Below, piece by piece: positions 22,101 to 25,054 of a DNA stretch of 25,054 nucleotides. Both the position numbers and the translations under genes were made by a program. Source of the stretch: PALSA-1004 sp947474275 (lineage in GTDB: Bacteria; Pseudomonadota; Gammaproteobacteria; Burkholderiales; SG8-41). A model generated the notes under the pieces. It worked only from the letters and a program-made list of their open reading frames with translations. It ran no database searches and was not told the origin of the DNA. Within the stretch, counting starts at the first letter, position 1, and the number at the start of each line of letters is the position of its first letter. The stretch covers positions 1 through 25,054 of the forward strand of contig CANJHY010000059.1 in NCBI GenBank assembly GCA_947474275.1, read 5' to 3'.

Positions 22101-23039
22101 GTGACGCCTTCCGCCATCGCCAAAATCGCCGCTGCCCAGCCGCCGAAACCCGGCCAGCTCAATCTCGATCACCTTGCGCATTTCGTGCCGCATATGGAAA
22201 ACGCGGCACCCGCGCTGGAAAAACTCGGCTTCACGCTGACGCCATTTTCGGCCCAGTCGCATCGCCTGGAGCCGGGTGGCCCGCTGCTGCCCGCCGGCAC
22301 CGGCAACCGCTGCGTCATGTTCAAACGCGGCTACATCGAATGCCTGACGCCAACCGGCGATACCCCGGTCGCCCATCAGTTGCGCACCGCGATCCAGCGC
22401 TACACGGGCGTTCACCTGATTGCGTTCGGCACTTCTGCCCCCGACCTCGATCACGCGCGGCTGGCACGCGAAGGCTTCACGCCGCTCGAACCGGTGGCAT
22501 TGCAGCGCCAGTTGAACACGCCGCACGGCGAAGATACGGCGCGCTTTACGGTTGTGCGCGTGCCGCCCGGCAGCATGGCGGAAGGCCGTATCCAATACTG
22601 CCAGCACCATACGCCCGAATTCGTCTGGCAGCCGCAGTGGCTGCCGCACGCCAACCGCGCCACCGCGCTGACCGCGGTCATACTGTGCATGGAAAATCCC
22701 GGCGACGCGGCCGCGCGTTACGCGCGCTTCACAGGGCTCCGGGCAGTCGGCGAAGGGGACCGCTGGCATATCGACACTGAGCGCGGTCGCCTCCTGTTCA
22801 AATCGCCCGCCGTAATCCGGCGCGTATTCAACGTCGAACCCGCGACATTGCCGTGGATCGTCGGCTACGCACTAGCCAGCGACAATATGGAAGTCACGCG
22901 CAAACACATAACCAGCCTCGATTTCGCGCACGGCGCGCTCGACGCCGAACGCTTCTACGTGGTGCCGCCCGCCAGCGTCGGCGGCATCATTGTGTTCGAA
23001 CCCGCCCAAAGCGCCGGGCTCGAATTCCGTGCCAGTTAG
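22101..23039 (+). CDS. VOC-superfamily protein (glyoxalase-like domain)
   Basis: This 312-residue protein starts with GTG at 22101, one base after the RidA stop, so translation is coupled. The N-terminal half has LDHLAHFVPHMENAAPALEKLGF, the usual opening of the large Glyoxalase_3-type VOC domain, with His24 as a probable metal ligand. A second related half follows around residues 190-300 (TAVILCMENPGDAAARYARFTGL). VOC enzymes include extradiol-type dioxygenases, isomerases and epimerases; the length of 312 and two related halves also fit a dioxygenase-like arrangement, but I cannot trace a His-His-Glu set with certainty. Function is left open: a dioxygenase, isomerase or binding protein acting next to RidA. 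Confidence 0.8.
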   Translation: MTPSAIAKIAAAQPPKPGQLNLDHLAHFVPHMENAAPALEKLGFTLTPFSAQSHRLEPGGPLLPAGTGNRCVMFKRGYIECLTPTGDTPVAHQLRTAIQRYTGVHLIAFGTSAPDLDHARLAREGFTPLEPVALQRQLNTPHGEDTARFTVVRVPPGSMAEGRIQYCQHHTPEFVWQPQWLPHANRATALTAVILCMENPGDAAARYARFTGLRAVGEGDRWHIDTERGRLLFKSPAVIRRVFNVEPATLPWIVGYALASDNMEVTRKHITSLDFAHGALDAERFYVVPPASVGGIIVFEPAQSAGLEFRAS

Positions 23040-23058
23040 AACCTGCAACCATTTCCAG

Positions 23059-23177
23059 CCACAGATAAACGCGGATGAACGCAGATAGAGCAAGAAATAA
23101 GAATCTTACAGTCCGACGCAGCCTTCCATAACGTATTTTTTTGCGTTTCATCCGCGTTTATCTGCGTTTATCCGCGG
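23059..23177. repeat. Intergenic palindrome of 10-base words (element 7)
   Basis: Arms 23059-23086 and 23150-23177 are inverted copies over 28 bases with five mismatches, all purine transitions. The word is AGATAAACGC with variants. Shifted by one word, the arms match perfectly over 18 bases (23062-23079 with 23147-23164). The element lies between the VOC and the FAD-dehydrogenase genes. Confidence 0.92.
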
Positions 23178-23203
23178 CTAAATGCTTTTACGATTTTTCG
23201 AAT

Positions 23204-24775
23204 ATGAAGATATCTGACAAAAATAACTTTGACGAATCCTTCGACGTAGTCGTCGCCGGCTTCGGCCTTGCCGGCGGTATCGCTGCCTTGAACGCGTCGC
23301 AGGCCGGGGCAAAAACCCTCTTGATCGAAAAATCGCCGGTGCCCGGCGGTTTGTCGATTTGCTCCTACGGCGCGGTGCGCAGCGCGCGCGACCCCGAGCA
23401 GGCATTCATTTACCTGAAGACAACCAACGACGGACGCACCCCGGACGACGTGCTGCGCGTGCTGGCCAACGGCATGTGCGAGGTTGAAACCTATGTGCGC
23501 GAACTCGGCAGGATCAACAACGCCGTGATCGCCAATTCCGTCGAGGAAAACGCGCTGCGCGAAAAAAGTAGCGATCCCTACCGCCGCCAGATTCGCGCCA
23601 ACTATCCGCTGCCCGGCACCGACACCTTCTATCACACCACCGTGATCGACATCCCGGGATTCGACGCCCCCAAAATTTATCCATGGGCGAACGGCGCACC
23701 GGGCGGCCCCAAGCTGTTCCGTATCGTGCACGAACACTTGTTGAAGCAAGGTGTGGAAATCCGCCTCGCCACCCCCGCGCTACGACTGATTGCCGATCCG
23801 GACACGCGCAAAGTGCTTGGCATCCGCGTTTCCACCAACGGCGTCGAACGCAATATCGAAGCGCGCCGCGGCGTCGTGCTGGCCTGCGGGGGCTTTGAAG
23901 GCAACGCCGACATGAAAGCGCAGTTCTTCGAGAGCAAACCGGTGTTGAATGCCGCCGCGCGCATGAACAACGGCGACGGCATCCGCATGGCCCAGCACCT
24001 GGGTGCCGCGCTTTGGCACATGTGGCATATCCACGGCGCCTACGGCTTCAAACATACCGACGAAAACTACCCCTATGGCATCCGCGTCAAGCGCATGCCC
24101 GACTGGTTTCCCGGCGAACCTGACAAGGTCAACGTCAAGATGGCGTGGATACTCGTCGACCAGGCCGGCAAGCGTTTCATGTCCGAGTACCAGCCCTACA
24201 CCCAGGACACCGGCGTGCGGCAACTGCAGCACTTCGATGCGGTCACCCAGCGCTTCCCGCGCAATCCCTCATTCCTGGTCTGCGACGAGGAAGGCCGCAA
24301 GATGTACCCGCTCGGCAAGGCCACGTCGAACGACGAAGGCATACGTTACGAGTGGAGCGACGACAACCTGAAGGAAGTCGGACTCGGCATCATCAAACGC
24401 GCCGACTCGCTTGCCGAACTCGCGCGCATGCTCAACATCGACGCCGCAGAGTTTGAGCAAAGCATTGCACGCTGGAATGCCCTGTGCGAACGCGGCAGCG
24501 ACGACGATTTCAAACGCCCGGCTGGCTCGATGACGCCAATCAAAACGGCGCCATTCTACGGTGCGCCGGTATACGCCACGCTTTCCAACACGCAGGGCGG
24601 CCCCGTGCACGATGCCCAGCAGCGCATCATCGACGTCTACGGCAAACCCATCCCCCGCCTCTATTCCGCGGGCGAGCTCGGCAGCTCTTTCGGACACCTC
24701 TATTTGTCCGGCGGCAATATCGCCGAATGCGTAGTCACCGGACGTATTGCCGGACGCAACGCCGCCACTCCCTGA
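23204..24775 (+). CDS. FAD-dependent oxidoreductase (fumarate reductase/ketosteroid dehydrogenase-like)
   Basis: This 523-residue flavoprotein has the dinucleotide motif GFGLAGG (19-25) with the ribose-binding Glu42 (LLIEKSPVPGG) and the C-terminal FAD closure LYSAGELGSS, HLYLSGGNIAECVVTGRIAGR. The overall length and layout match FAD_binding_2 enzymes such as fumarate reductase flavoproteins and 3-ketosteroid delta-1-dehydrogenases, which desaturate or reduce a cyclic or unsaturated acid. I chose the ATG at 23204 because the upstream frame from 23141 is translated from palindromic element 7; no strong ribosome-binding site is visible. It is the last gene of the catabolic run. Which substrate it acts on cannot be told; a ring-reduction or enone-reduction step in the same pathway is a fair guess. 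Confidence 0.9.
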   Translation: MKISDKNNFDESFDVVVAGFGLAGGIAALNASQAGAKTLLIEKSPVPGGLSICSYGAVRSARDPEQAFIYLKTTNDGRTPDDVLRVLANGMCEVETYVRELGRINNAVIANSVEENALREKSSDPYRRQIRANYPLPGTDTFYHTTVIDIPGFDAPKIYPWANGAPGGPKLFRIVHEHLLKQGVEIRLATPALRLIADPDTRKVLGIRVSTNGVERNIEARRGVVLACGGFEGNADMKAQFFESKPVLNAAARMNNGDGIRMAQHLGAALWHMWHIHGAYGFKHTDENYPYGIRVKRMPDWFPGEPDKVNVKMAWILVDQAGKRFMSEYQPYTQDTGVRQLQHFDAVTQRFPRNPSFLVCDEEGRKMYPLGKATSNDEGIRYEWSDDNLKEVGLGIIKRADSLAELARMLNIDAAEFEQSIARWNALCERGSDDDFKRPAGSMTPIKTAPFYGAPVYATLSNTQGGPVHDAQQRIIDVYGKPIPRLYSAGELGSSFGHLYLSGGNIAECVVTGRIAGRNAATP

Positions 24776-24821
24776 AGCATTCTGCGCAACGTGCTATCTT
24801 GTAGCAACACGCACCCTGCGC

Positions 24822-25054
24822 ATGAATAAAAAACAATTAACCGACTGGTTGCGCCGCACGGCACCGCCGGACATGCCGCCGTCGCAGCGCCGCCGCATGA
24901 TTCTGCGCATGGCAGCCGCGCTGGCCGCCGGCGCGCTGTTCGCGCCACCGCTGGTGCGGCCGGTGCGCGCGCAGCCGCGTTTCAGTTCAGATCCGTTCAC
25001 GCTAGGCATTGCTTCCGGTTCGCCGCGGCCGGACAGCGTTGTTTTGTGGACCCG
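24822..25054 (+). CDS. PhoD-type alkaline phosphatase/phospholipase D, N-terminal part (cut by window edge)
   Basis: From an ATG at 24822 the frame is open to the end of the window (77 codons). It starts MNKKQLTDWLRRTAPPDMPP and then has a Tat-like signal (QRRRMILRMAAALAAGALFA, with RRMILR in place of RRxFLK) and a mature start PFTLGIASGSPRPDSVVLWT. That mature segment is the conserved opening of the PhoD phosphatase domain. PhoD enzymes are exported folded by the Tat system and hydrolyse phosphodiesters or phosphomonoesters, often under phosphate limitation. It is 46 bp after the FAD gene; no PhoB box is apparent. The rest is outside the window, so completeness cannot be judged. Confidence 0.85.
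   Translation, partial: MNKKQLTDWLRRTAPPDMPPSQRRRMILRMAAALAAGALFAPPLVRPVRAQPRFSSDPFTLGIASGSPRPDSVVLWT

Overview
The window looks like chromosomal DNA of a GC-rich betaproteobacterium, probably Burkholderiales-related and possibly from an uncultured lineage. This rests on overall composition, the Bug/TctC-type solute receptor, the FCD-type GntR regulator, the dense aromatic-acid catabolic genes and the general look of the proteins. It is an inference; there is no rRNA or other marker gene here. I see no tRNA, rRNA, CRISPR array, transposase or phage gene.

Layout. (1) 1-3532, minus strand: an export operon read right to left, with a periplasmic adaptor, a LolD/MacB-type ATPase and two FtsX/MacB-type permeases, the last cut by the window edge. 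(2) 3609-4257: remnant of a glutaryl-CoA dehydrogenase gene with a large internal deletion. (3) 4444-4650: a small one-helix membrane protein. (4) 4666-6938, minus: glycerol kinase and a glycerophosphodiester phosphodiesterase. (5) 7196-9113: a 45-residue membrane protein, a TauE/SafE permease (minus), a decayed aldo/keto reductase (minus) and an unrecognised 137-residue protein. (6) 9271-24775, plus: a long run of catabolic genes. In order these are a GntR regulator behind a good promoter, a medium-chain dehydrogenase/reductase, an acyl-CoA ligase, a PaaI-type thioesterase, an ABC permease, a UbiD-family decarboxylase, an ABC ATPase, an ABC substrate-binding protein, a Bug/TctC receptor, a Rieske oxygenase alpha and beta pair, a 2-hydroxyacid dehydrogenase, a RidA protein, a VOC protein and an FAD-dependent dehydrogenase. 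(7) 24822-25054: the start of a PhoD-type phosphatase.

How the genes may work together. Region 6 reads as uptake and breakdown of an aromatic or related carboxylic acid. An ABC importer whose genes enclose a decarboxylase gene would bring the acid in. The CoA ligase, thioesterase, UbiD enzyme and a two-subunit Rieske oxygenase of the salicylate/anthranilate type would process it, and the dehydrogenases, RidA and VOC proteins would act later. The substrate is not identifiable from sequence. The ferredoxin and reductase that the oxygenase needs, and the UbiX enzyme that makes the UbiD cofactor, are not in the window.

The strongest structural signal not explained by genes is a set of seven intergenic palindromes (near 1426, 2199, 6163, 13088, 18654, 21596 and 23059). 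Each has two arms of roughly 26-40 bases made of degenerate tandem words of 7-10 bases. The word differs at each site but the architecture is the same. In at least two sites the arms match perfectly only when shifted by one word. Two genes end inside such arms. Two further genes (glutaryl-CoA dehydrogenase and aldo/keto reductase) have kept their ends but lost their middles.
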